Assembly: GCF_019090165.1 (NCBI RefSeq)
Contig: NZ_JAHRIB010000031.1
Location: forward strand, 1 to 64,000
Reading direction: 5' to 3'
Source: Streptomyces sp. BV286
GTDB taxonomy: Bacteria; Actinomycetota; Actinomycetes; Streptomycetales; Streptomycetaceae
Length of the DNA stretch: 64,000 nucleotides
The first letter of the stretch is position 1; each line of letters starts with the position of its first letter. Below, piece by piece: positions 41,575 through 49,145 of the stretch. Position numbers and translations under genes: made by a program. The notes below the pieces were generated by a model. It saw only the letters and a program-made list of their open reading frames with translations, did no database searches and was not told the origin of the DNA.

Positions 41575-42846
41575 GTGGGTTCACCACGTCTGCTCCGCAG
41601 ATGCCTCCTCGCCACCCTGTCCGCCGTACTCCTCGCCTCCGCCGCGGTCGGTCCCGCCCAGGCGGATCCCGTACGGACGGCTCACTCTCAGGTGCCCCCC
41701 ACACCGAGGGCCGCTGCCGCGGTGACGTTCTCGGACACCTTCGACGGTCCCGCCGGCGCCGCCGTCGACTCCTCGAAATGGCAGCTCGAGACCGGCGACA
41801 ACGTCAACAACCACGAACGGCAGTACTACACGTCCGGCACGCGCAACGCGGCCCTGGACGGCCAGGGCCACCTGGTGATCACGGCCCGCCGCGAGAACCC
41901 GAACAACTACCAGTGCTGGTACGGCCGTTGCGAGTACACCTCGGCCCGCCTCAACACCGCGGGCAGGTTCACCACCACGCACGGTCGGGTCGAGGCCCGG
42001 CTGAAGGTGCCGCGCGGGCAGGGGATGTGGCCCGCCTTCTGGATGCTGGGCAACGACATCGGGCAGGTCGGCTGGCCCAACTCGGGCGAGATCGACGTCA
42101 TGGAGAACGTCGGCTTCGAACCCTCGACCGTGCACGGCACCCTGCACGGCCCCGGGTACTCCGGCTCCGGCGGCATCGGCGCCGCCTACTCGCTGCCCGG
42201 CGGCCAGGCCTTCGCCGACGCCTTCCACACCTTCGCCGTCGACTGGTCGCCCGGCGCGATCACCTGGTCCGTGGACGGCACGGTCTACCAGCGGCGCACG
42301 CCCGCCGACCTGGGCGGCCGGCAATGGGTGTTCGACAAGCCGTTCTTCCTGATCCTCAACCTCGCGGTGGGCGGCTACTGGCCGGGCGATCCGGACGGTT
42401 CGACCGTGTTCCCCAACCAGCTCGTCGTGGACGAGGTGAAGGTGACCACGGGGGACGGCGCGGGTGGCGGCACACCCGTCCGGGGGCTCGCGGGAAAGTG
42501 CGTCGACGTGGCAGGGGCGAGCGCAGCCAACGGCACCCCCGTGCAGCTCTACGACTGCAACGGCACCGCGGCCCAGCAGTGGACCGTGGCCGCCGACGGG
42601 TCGATCCGGGCACTGGGCAAGTGTCTGGACGTCACGGGCAACGGCACCGCCGACGGCTCGACGGTCCAGCTGTGGGACTGCTCGGGCGGGCCCAACCAGC
42701 GCTGGACGGTCACCGCGGCACGCGACATCGTGAATCCACAGGCCGACAAGTGCCTGGACGTGACGGGCAACAGCTCGGCGAACGGCACCCGGCTACAGCT
42801 GTGGACCTGCACGGGCGCGGCCAACCAGAAGTGGACCACCGGCTGA
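41575..42846 (+). CDS. Secreted GH16 beta-1,3-glucanase with ricin-type lectin domain
   Basis: A 423-residue secreted glucanase. A Sec signal peptide ends near residue 31 (VGPAQADP). The GH16 domain (about 48-300) has the catalytic signature GEIDVMENVG, in which the two Glu are nucleophile and acid/base. WPAFWMLGNDIGQVGWPNSGEID and VDWSPGAITWSVDG fit laminarinases. A ricin-B beta-trefoil (about 303-423) has three QxW repeats (QQWTV, QRWTV, QKWTT) and GKCLDVTGN motifs; it binds the polysaccharide. GTG 41575 follows GGGAGAG. Likely degrades beta-1,3-glucan of fungi or algae. Confidence 0.95.
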   Translation: MGSPRLLRRCLLATLSAVLLASAAVGPAQADPVRTAHSQVPPTPRAAAAVTFSDTFDGPAGAAVDSSKWQLETGDNVNNHERQYYTSGTRNAALDGQGHLVITARRENPNNYQCWYGRCEYTSARLNTAGRFTTTHGRVEARLKVPRGQGMWPAFWMLGNDIGQVGWPNSGEIDVMENVGFEPSTVHGTLHGPGYSGSGGIGAAYSLPGGQAFADAFHTFAVDWSPGAITWSVDGTVYQRRTPADLGGRQWVFDKPFFLILNLAVGGYWPGDPDGSTVFPNQLVVDEVKVTTGDGAGGGTPVRGLAGKCVDVAGASAANGTPVQLYDCNGTAAQQWTVAADGSIRALGKCLDVTGNGTADGSTVQLWDCSGGPNQRWTVTAARDIVNPQADKCLDVTGNSSANGTRLQLWTCTGAANQKWTTG

Positions 42847-43010
42847 GGAGGCGGGACATCCGGCCACCGCCGGGGGACGGCCGGCTCATGCGGGAAGCCG
42901 GCCGCGGAAGGGCCCGGCCGGGGTCACCCGGCCGGGCTCGGCTGCTTCGGCCCCGGCGCTTCCCGTCCCGCGGCGAGCACCGCACGCGCGTCACCTGACC
43001 CGTGTGTCAT

Positions 43011-43041
43011 GTGGCACGCCCGATCGTCCCGGGCGTGCCAC
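43011..43041. terminator. Bidirectional terminator hairpin
   Basis: Perfect 12-bp stem GTGGCACGCCCG / CGGGCGTGCCAC with a 7-nt loop, between the convergent GH16 and I36-type genes. Confidence 0.75.
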
Positions 43042-43083
43042 TCCCCTCCTCGGGTCACGTGCCGGACGCGACTCCCGGTGGTG

Positions 43084-43461
43084 TCAGCACCGCATGGCCC
43101 ACGTGTGGGAGTCTCCGCGGTCGTTGGCCACGCCGTTGTACCCGACCTCCTGTCCCGGGGTGAGACAGATCGTCATGGCGCCGCCCTGCCAGGCGTTCTC
43201 GTACACCCGGACGTGGTCCTTGACGCCGGGGCCGGAGATGCCGTGGTTGGCCCAGGAGGAGTCGGTGTCGGCGATCCAGCTCTCCCACCAGCCGTCGTCG
43301 CCGGACCAGTTGGCCCGCTGCCCGGCGAAGTTCGCGTTCTCCCAGACACAGAAGTCGCCACTGGGGCAGCTGGCGGCACCGGCGGGCGCGGCCAGGGCCA
43401 GACCGCCGCTCAGGGCGAGGACGGCCGCGGCGGCGGAGAGGGCGAAGCGCTTGATGATCAC
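43084..43461 (-). CDS. Secreted peptidase-inhibitor I36-like protein (1)
   Basis: A 125-residue secreted protein with a Sec signal peptide (ALSAAAAVLALSGGLALAAPAGAAS) and a mature domain of the peptidase inhibitor I36 / crystallin-like fold. The mature part reads CPSGDFCVWENANFAGQRANWSGDDGWW and ends VANDRGDSHTWAMRC, with paired Cys. I36 proteins inhibit metalloproteinases in Streptomyces (SMPI). GTG 43461 overlaps the stop of the lipoprotein upstream (GTGA). Third gene of a three-gene operon on the minus strand. Confidence 0.88.
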   Translation of the reverse strand: MIIKRFALSAAAAVLALSGGLALAAPAGAASCPSGDFCVWENANFAGQRANWSGDDGWWESWIADTDSSWANHGISGPGVKDHVRVYENAWQGGAMTICLTPGQEVGYNGVANDRGDSHTWAMRC

Positions 43462-44201
43462 GAAGGGGTACTGCCTTTCTGTCGGTTTTCCGGAACGGTC
43501 CGTGCGGCGTACAGATCCGCCGCACGGTGCAGCGCGCGGGTGCGCAGCTGCCGGTAGGTGGTCAACTGGTCGTGCCGGTGGGTACGGACCCGGGCCATCA
43601 GGCCGGGTTCGAGCCGGGCACGCACCTCGTCGAGGCCGCTCTCCCGGGCGCAACGATCGGCTGCGTCCGGATCGGGCCGATCGGGTCTCGGTCCTTCGGC
43701 GGGTGTGGCGCAGCGGACCCAACGGGCGTGCGCCACGCGGTAGTCGGGGTCGTCCTTCATGAGCCGGCGGGCCTCGGTACGGAGGTTGTTCACGACGACC
43801 TGGGCACGGAACCAGCGCCGCTCGTCCCCGTACAGCTCACGGTGGGCGGCGGCCAGGCAGCCATCGGTGTGCGCCCTGACGGTGTAACCGGTGGGGAGGG
43901 TGACGGCCAGCTCAGGACGGCCTCTGCCGAAGAGGGCTCCCTGCAGGCGTCGGTCCCCGTCGCCCGTGCCGTCGTCCGTGCCCTCGTCCGGCCCTCTGCC
44001 GAAAGCACGCTCCGGGGACAGTCCCCGATCGGCCAGGCACCGTTCGACGAGGAACTGCTGGGCTGCCTTGATGAGGTCGTCCCGCTCCCGCTCGGTCCTC
44101 GGCAGGGCGGGCCGGTCGTCTCCTGCGTCCGTCGTGGTGGCGCATCCGCTCAGCACCGCCACGACGAGCACAGCGGCGCACAGGGCGCGGGGAAGTCGCA
44201 C
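43458..44201 (-). CDS. Uncharacterised lipoprotein
   Basis: A 247-residue lipoprotein with a clear lipobox L-S-G-C at about residue 17-20. The mature part is rich in Arg, Asp and charged helices (FLVERCLADRGLSPERAFG, VVNNLRTEARRLMKDDPDYRVAHARWVRCATPAEG, RLEPGLMARVRTHRHDQLTTYRQLRTRALHRAADLYAART). The CLADRG/RWVRC Cys-containing segments recall an actinobacterial lipoprotein group, but I do not recognise a named family. It starts at GTG 44201, 3 bp after the first I36 gene, and overlaps the second by four bases. Confidence 0.8.
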   Translation of the reverse strand: MRLPRALCAAVLVVAVLSGCATTTDAGDDRPALPRTERERDDLIKAAQQFLVERCLADRGLSPERAFGRGPDEGTDDGTGDGDRRLQGALFGRGRPELAVTLPTGYTVRAHTDGCLAAAHRELYGDERRWFRAQVVVNNLRTEARRLMKDDPDYRVAHARWVRCATPAEGPRPDRPDPDAADRCARESGLDEVRARLEPGLMARVRTHRHDQLTTYRQLRTRALHRAADLYAARTVPENRQKGSTPS

Positions 44202-44204
44202 GGC

Positions 44205-44558
44205 TCAGCCGACCTCGCAGCCCATCGTGGTGTCGGACACCCCGTCGAGTCTGGCTCCCCAGGCCCAGTTGTCGGCGAGGTCGTGGGCGCGGATCAAGCG
44301 GTGGTAACAGGTGCCGCGGGCCCAGTCGATGGCGTACACGGCGGTGTCGGCGTCCGACCGGAAGGAGGCCGCCTTGTCCCGCAGGGATTCCGGTACGTCC
44401 GTATAGCCCGGTGGTGTGTAGCACCAGGACGTGCCGTGCTGGCCGGCGCCGGTCCAGAAGCACACGGAGCCCGCGGCGGGCGCGGCCGTTGCGGGTGCGG
44501 CGCCGAGGAGAGCGACGGCGGCGAGCGCGGCGGCGGGCAGGGCGAGGCGACGGAACAA
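44205..44558 (-). CDS. Secreted peptidase-inhibitor I36-like protein (2)
   Basis: A 117-residue secreted protein with signal peptide (LALPAAALAAVALLGAAPATA) and an I36-like mature domain, SVCFWTGAGQHGTSWCYTPPGYTDVPESLRDKAASFRSDADTAVYAID, with four or more Cys. The start is taken as TTG 44558, which has AGGAG five bases upstream; TTG 44588 is an in-frame alternative without a good site. First gene of the I36-lipoprotein-I36 operon. Confidence 0.82.
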   Translation of the reverse strand: MFRRLALPAAALAAVALLGAAPATAAPAAGSVCFWTGAGQHGTSWCYTPPGYTDVPESLRDKAASFRSDADTAVYAIDWARGTCYHRLIRAHDLADNWAWGARLDGVSDTTMGCEVG

Positions 44559-45199
44559 GACGACTCCTGTCGTACGAGGGAGGGACAAGCCGTGGAGATC
44601 CGGGCCGGGCCGTGATCACCGGCGACCGGCAAGATCAAAATGCCCTCGTGGGAGTCGCCCCATGCGCCGCCGAGGTCGGCTTCCGGGGTCTGCCGATGCG
44701 CGCAGCCGCGCCACCTGCGACGGCTCACCACGGCGCGAAAAGTGCAGGTCAACGCGCTCCCCCTGCGGTTCACCCGGACGCGCCGCCGCAGGGCGGAACT
44801 CTCCCCTCCGGGACGGCTGCGCGCGGTCGGGGCACGGGCGACGGCGGGCTCGCCCACGCCGGCCGCCGACGACTGACGGTCGGGACCGATGGCCGGGACC
44901 GGTGGCCGGGGCAGGCGGCCAGGGCAGGCGGCCAGGGCAGGCAGTTGGCCGGGCTCTGCAATCGCCCTCGGCTGCCGGGCACGGTGACCGACGCAAGGGG
45001 CAGACGTCCGCTCAGCAGGGCGGCAGGGCGCCAGGGGCAGACGTCCGCAGGGCAGCAGGGCAGCAGGGCAGGGTCGCACGTGCCGCGGAGGGCGTGTTGG
45101 GCGTGTTCCCGTCGGGAGGGCCCCGAGCCGGTCGGGAGAGCCGGGCCGGGGCGGCGTGCGATGCCCCTCTCCCGTCGCCCGGAAGGGCCGGCGCAGGTG
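44559..45199. other. 641-bp noncoding region with short repeats
   Basis: Between the I36 operon and a small hypothetical gene. No frame looks protein-like. It contains degenerate repeats: AGGGGCAGACGTCCGC at 44996-45011 and 45033-45048, GGCCAGGGCAGGC runs at about 44914-44942, and GGGCAGCA runs near 45049-45070. It could be a decayed region or contain a regulatory RNA; I see no further signal. Confidence 0.5.
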
Positions 45200-45436
45200 C
45201 TAGCGCAGGTGCCAGGTGAGCTTGTCGCCGCCGACCCAGCGCACCACTTCCGGGTCGTCGGCGTCGTGCACCGGGATGCCGTACGCCGCGGCGGCCATCA
45301 GGACGTCCGTGAAGCTCTTGGCCTCACCGATGACGGCACCGTCGATCTCCACGATGCGGAAGGGCGGATCGCCGGGCTGGACGCCCAGCACCGTGATCCG
45401 CGGGTGCGAGATGTGAGGGCTTGAGATTTCAGTCAT
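45200..45436 (-). CDS. Small conserved hypothetical protein
   Basis: A 78-residue soluble protein starting MTEISSPHISHPRITVLGVQPGDPPFRIVEIDG and ending VRWVGGDKLTWHLR. The compact beta-alpha pattern and codon use suggest a real gene found in streptomycetes; I do not know its family. The longer upstream extension on this strand lacks a good start. Weak GGTGGG precedes the ATG. Confidence 0.65.
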   Translation of the reverse strand: MTEISSPHISHPRITVLGVQPGDPPFRIVEIDGAVIGEAKSFTDVLMAAAAYGIPVHDADDPEVVRWVGGDKLTWHLR

Positions 45437-45615
45437 GATCCCACCGGTTCCACACGCGTGCCGCCGATAAGCCTGCCCGGGCGGCGCTGTCGGTAGTAGT
45501 GGCATTCGGCGGCGCCGGCGTGGCGGCGTCCGTACGAGGTTCGCAGTTCATGGTGGCACACGGCGCCTCCGTCGGCCGCCGTGCGGACCCGGGCGGGCTG
45601 CGCCACGCTGGAGCC

Positions 45616-46653
45616 ATGGACCCGGCCGAGGCGCTGGACCGTATCGCCTTCCTGCTGGAACGGTCCCTCGCTCCCACCTATCGCGTACGGGCGTTCCGCA
45701 CGGCGGCGGGCGTCGTCTCGGGGCTGTCCGCCGACGAGGTGGCCCGAAGGGCGGCCGAGGGGTCGCTGGAGTCGCTGAAGGGCATCGGGCCGAAGACCGC
45801 GCAGGTGGTGCGCGAGGTGCTGGCCGGGCAGGTCCCGGGCTATCTGGAGAAGCTGGAAGGGGAGGCCGAGGAGCCTCTCGTCCGGGGCGGCGAGGAGCTG
45901 GCGGGGCGGTTGCGGGGCGACTGCCATCTGCATTCGGACTGGTCGGACGGCGGCAGCCCCATCGAGGAGATGGGCCGTACCGCGGCACGGCTCGGGCACG
46001 AGTGGGCGGTCCTCACGGACCACTCGCCACGTCTCACGGTGGCCCGCGGTCTTTCGCCCGAGCGGCTGCGCGAGCAGCTGGACGTGGTCGCCGGACTGAA
46101 CGAGCGCTGGGCACCCTTCCGGCTGCTCACCGGCATCGAGTGCGACATCCTCGACGACGGCTCCCTGGACCAGGAGCCGGAACTGCTGGACCGGCTGGAC
46201 GTCGTCGTGGTGTCGGTGCACTCCAAACTGCGGATGAGCGCGCCCGCGATGACACGCCGGATGGTCGCCGCCGTCCGGGATCCGCGGTCGGACGTGCTGG
46301 GGCACTGCACGGGACGGCTGGTCACGGGGCGTGGGCGGCCGGAGTCGGAGTTCGACGCGGACGAGGTGTTCGCCGCCTGTGCCGAAACGGGCACGGCGGT
46401 CGAGATCAACAGCCGGCCCGAGCGGCTGGATCCACCGCGGCGCCTGCTCCGCCGGGCGGTCGCGGCGGGCACGCTGTTCTCCGTGGACACCGACGCGCAC
46501 GCGCCCGGACAGCTCGGATGGCAGGTGTACGGATGTGCGCGGGCCGAGGAGTGCGGGGTGCCGCCGGAGCGCGTGGTCACCACCTGGTCGGCGCCGGAGT
46601 TGCTGGCCTGGGCGCGGGATCGGGTGACTCCGTCGGGCGTGCGGGCGCCCTGA
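45616..46653 (+). CDS. PHP-domain phosphoesterase with HhH region (PolX-like)
   Basis: A 345-residue protein. The N-terminal region (about 1-90) resembles the helix-hairpin-helix part of PolX (LESLKGIGPKTAQVVREVLAG). The C-terminal PHP domain (about 97-340) has metal motifs DCHLHSDWSDGG, LTDHSPR, GIECDIL, VSVHS, LGHCTGR and DTDAHAP, the nine-residue trinuclear site arrangement. There is no polymerase palm domain. It is probably a DNA or phosphoester nuclease in repair, like the PHP half of bacterial PolX. GGAG is only 2 bp from ATG 45616. Confidence 0.9.
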   Translation: MDPAEALDRIAFLLERSLAPTYRVRAFRTAAGVVSGLSADEVARRAAEGSLESLKGIGPKTAQVVREVLAGQVPGYLEKLEGEAEEPLVRGGEELAGRLRGDCHLHSDWSDGGSPIEEMGRTAARLGHEWAVLTDHSPRLTVARGLSPERLREQLDVVAGLNERWAPFRLLTGIECDILDDGSLDQEPELLDRLDVVVVSVHSKLRMSAPAMTRRMVAAVRDPRSDVLGHCTGRLVTGRGRPESEFDADEVFAACAETGTAVEINSRPERLDPPRRLLRRAVAAGTLFSVDTDAHAPGQLGWQVYGCARAEECGVPPERVVTTWSAPELLAWARDRVTPSGVRAP

Positions 46654-46705
46654 CGAGGTACCCGGAGATCTTGGACCATGCGGTACCGCGGCGAAGGGAC
46701 GACGT

Positions 46706-47371
46706 ATGAAGCGGGCGGCCGTGTTCGATGTGGACGGCACTCTCGTCGACACCAACCACCTCCATGTGACGGCCTGGTGGGAGGCGTTCCGGCAGGCCGG
46801 GCACGACGTGCCGATGCATGCCGTCCACCGGGCGGTGGGCCTCGGCTCCGACGATCTGGTCGCGCATCTGCTGGGCGACGGGCGGGACACCGGGGAGGAC
46901 GACACGATCAGTGCCGCGCACAAGACCCTGTACGGCACGTACTTCGAGCGGCTGCCCGCGTTGCCGGGAGCCGCGGATCTGCTGCGGCGTCTCGACCGCG
47001 ACGGCTGGGCGGTCGTGCTGGCCACGTCCGCCGGCGGGGCGGAGCTCGGCGCGCTCCGGCGGGCCATCGGCGCGGACGACGTCATCAGGGCGACGGCGAG
47101 CGCGGACGACGTGGACGACGGGAAGCCCGCGCCCGATCCGGTGGAGCACGCCCTGGAGCTCGTCGGGGCCTCGGCCGAGCGCTCGGTCTTCGTCGGCGAC
47201 ACGGTCTGGGACATGCGTGCGGGCACGCGGGCGGGTGTCCTCTGCGTGGGTGTGCTGTGCGGCGGCATTCCGCGCGCCGACCTGGAGAAGGCCGGGGCGA
47301 GCGCCGTGTACCGGGACCCGGCCCATCTCCTCGCCTCGCTGTCGGGAAGCCCTCTGGCACCGGGCGGCTGA
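46706..47371 (+). CDS. HAD family phosphatase
   Basis: A 221-residue HAD hydrolase, beta-phosphoglucomutase-like subfamily. Motif I is FDVDGTLVDTNH (nucleophile Asp), motif II VLATSAGG, motif III Lys in DDGKPAPDP, and motif IV FVGDTVWDMRAG. The cap domain is inserted after motif I. It dephosphorylates a small phosphorylated metabolite such as a sugar phosphate or phosphoglycolate. 52 bp after the PHP gene, so perhaps in one operon. Followed by the putative 6S RNA gene. Confidence 0.92.
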   Translation: MKRAAVFDVDGTLVDTNHLHVTAWWEAFRQAGHDVPMHAVHRAVGLGSDDLVAHLLGDGRDTGEDDTISAAHKTLYGTYFERLPALPGAADLLRRLDRDGWAVVLATSAGGAELGALRRAIGADDVIRATASADDVDDGKPAPDPVEHALELVGASAERSVFVGDTVWDMRAGTRAGVLCVGVLCGGIPRADLEKAGASAVYRDPAHLLASLSGSPLAPGG

Positions 47372-47469
47372 CCGCCGCGGGGCCGGTGTCCCGCACGGCC
47401 TGACGCGACGGACCGTGACACAGATCACGAGTGACACCGGTCCGAGCTGGGAACACCCGCCAGTAGTTT

Positions 47470-47645
47470 CCCGTTAAATCAGCTGTGGGTGCGGATGGGA
47501 CAGTGTCCCCGAGCCTCATTCTCCGCCCACAGGGACGATCGTTCGGCTGAAGCCCTGTGGAGCACCCCGCCGAGAGGCGACCGCCATCCGTGGCCACCCA
47601 CAGACGGCCCCGACCGTGATTCCCCCGTCCGGTCGGGGCCTTTTC
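47470..47645 (+). ncRNA. ssrS: Probable 6S RNA
   Basis: The region has the 6S RNA architecture. A closing stem pairs CTGTGGGTG (47483-47491) with CACCCACAG (47595-47603) and CGGATGG (47492-47498) with CCATCCG (47584-47590). A large, mostly unpaired central part follows, then an apical stem CCACAGGG (47527-47534) with CCCTGTGG (47553-47560). A factor-independent terminator with TTTT ends it at 47644. It sits upstream of an SDR gene. From memory, S. coelicolor 6S RNA (scr3559) also lies beside an oxidoreductase gene, but I could not check that. The 5' end is approximate. Confidence 0.65.
47606..47644 (+). terminator. Factor-independent terminator of 6S RNA
   Basis: Perfect 11-bp stem GGCCCCGACCG / CGGTCGGGGCC, loop of 13 nt, then TTTT. 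One of the few hairpins in the window followed by a T-run. Confidence 0.85.
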
Positions 47646-47720
47646 CATGCCCCCGTGGAGCGGCGGACCGCCGGCCCCGCACGCCACGTGCGGCGGTCGG
47701 GCCGTTCGGCTCCCGTCCGC

Positions 47721-47751
47721 TTGACTTCGAGCGCACTCCAGTTCGTAGCGT
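47721..47751 (+). promoter_or_regulatory. Promoter for leaderless SDR transcript
   Basis: TTGACT at 47721-47726 and TAGCGT at 47746-47751 with a 19-bp spacer. Position relative to ATG 47759 places the transcription start at or next to the A of the start codon, implying a leaderless mRNA. There is no good ribosome binding site before that ATG. Confidence 0.5.
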
Positions 47752-47758
47752 CGGCGGC

Positions 47759-48718
47759 ATGAACACTGCACAGCACAAGATCGGTTCGGGCTTCGGCCAC
47801 CGGAGCACCGCGGACGACGTCCTTTCGGGCCTGGACCTCACGGGACAGCTGGCGGTCGTCACCGGCGGCTACTCAGGGCTCGGCCTGGAGACGACACGCG
47901 CCCTCAGCAGGGCCGGCGCGCGGGTTGTCGTTCCAGCGCGGCGCCGCGCGGTCGCCGAGGAGGCGGTCGCGGGCCTCGAAGGCGTCGAGGTGGACGAGCT
48001 CGACCTCGGCGACCTGGAGAGCGTCCGGGCGTTCGCGGACCGGTTCCTCGCCTCGGGCCGCACCATCGACGTCCTCATCGGCAACGCCGGGATCATGGCC
48101 TGCCCCGAGACCCGTGTCGGGCCCGGCTGGGAGGCCCAGTTCGCGACCAACCACCTGGGTCACTTCGCGCTGGTCAACCGGCTCTGGCCGGCGATCGCCC
48201 CCGGCGGCGCCCGGGTCGTGTCCGTCTCCTCGGGGGGCCACCACCTGTCCGACATCCGCTGGGACGACCCGCACTGGCGCCGGGGCTACGACAAGTGGGA
48301 GGCGTACGGGCAGGCGAAGACGGCCAACGTCCTGTTCGCCGTGCAGCTCGACGCTCTCGGCCAGGACTCCGGGGTACGGGCCTTCTCGTTGCACCCGGGT
48401 GGCATCCTCACCCCGCTCCAGCGGCACCTCGCCAAGGAGGAGATGGTCGAGCGCGGCTGGATCGACGAGAACGGCGTCGTGCTCGTCCCCGAGGCCTTCA
48501 AGAGCCCCGAGGAGGGGGCGGCCACCCAGGTGTGGGCGGCGACCTCTCCGCAGCTGACCGGCATGGGCGGCGTCTACTGCGAGGACTGCGACATCGCCGA
48601 AGCCGCCCATGCCGACGGCGAGCGCGGCGGTGTCCGCGACTACGCGATCGACCCGGCGTCCGCGGCCCGTCTGTGGGCCCTGTCGGCGGAACTCACCGGC
48701 GTCGACGCCTTCGCCTGA
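47759..48718 (+). CDS. Short-chain dehydrogenase/reductase
   Basis: A 319-residue SDR similar to the WW-domain oxidoreductase / protochlorophyllide-reductase-like group. NADP site TGGYSGLG near residue 39-46, NAGIM with the central Asn, a Ser in VVSVSSGGHH, and the catalytic YGQAK. The substrate is unknown. It starts without a clear ribosome binding site and is probably leaderless. It follows the 6S RNA terminator and has its own promoter. Confidence 0.9.
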   Translation: MNTAQHKIGSGFGHRSTADDVLSGLDLTGQLAVVTGGYSGLGLETTRALSRAGARVVVPARRRAVAEEAVAGLEGVEVDELDLGDLESVRAFADRFLASGRTIDVLIGNAGIMACPETRVGPGWEAQFATNHLGHFALVNRLWPAIAPGGARVVSVSSGGHHLSDIRWDDPHWRRGYDKWEAYGQAKTANVLFAVQLDALGQDSGVRAFSLHPGGILTPLQRHLAKEEMVERGWIDENGVVLVPEAFKSPEEGAATQVWAATSPQLTGMGGVYCEDCDIAEAAHADGERGGVRDYAIDPASAARLWALSAELTGVDAFA

Positions 48719-48797
48719 GCCGCCTCCGCGAGAGGGCGCGCACCACGGCGTGACCGGCCACGGGCAGGCTCGGGCCGGCTCGGGCCTGTCTGACGGC

Positions 48798-49061
48798 TCA
48801 GGCGGGAGACTCCTGCGGCTCGGGGTCCTCGGGGTGAACGGTGCTCGAGTCCGCGTCGGGCTGCCGGCCCGTACCCGCCTCGTCGGTCTCGGGGACTCCG
48901 GTGTCCGTCTTCGCCTTCGGCCCGTCGTCGGAGTCCTTGTCCTGTCCCGGGTCGGCGGGGGTGATGTCCCAGCGGTCCCCGCCCTCCTGGGCCTGCTGGT
49001 CCGGCAGGTCCCGGGGTACGGGGCCGTCCTCCTCGGGCGTCCTGGTCCCGTATTCACTCAT
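48798..49061 (-). CDS. Small acidic hypothetical protein
   Basis: An 87-residue, very hydrophilic protein rich in Asp, Glu, Pro and Gly (PDQQAQEGGDRWDITPADPGQDKDSDDG), probably disordered. It has GGGGAG upstream of ATG 49061. I do not recognise a domain. Confidence 0.6.
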   Translation of the reverse strand: MSEYGTRTPEEDGPVPRDLPDQQAQEGGDRWDITPADPGQDKDSDDGPKAKTDTGVPETDEAGTGRQPDADSSTVHPEDPEPQESPA

Positions 49062-49145
49062 GGCGCTCCCCTCGTCGTGCGGCGAAAACCGCTTGTCGGC
49101 CAGGGTGCGGGTACCTGCCGTCAGGCCCCGCCAAACCCCCGGGCG

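Noticed and set aside
44411..45424. 337-codon plus-strand frame over the I36 gene and noncoding tract
   Set aside because: Composition is that of repeats and an antisense shadow; no motif.
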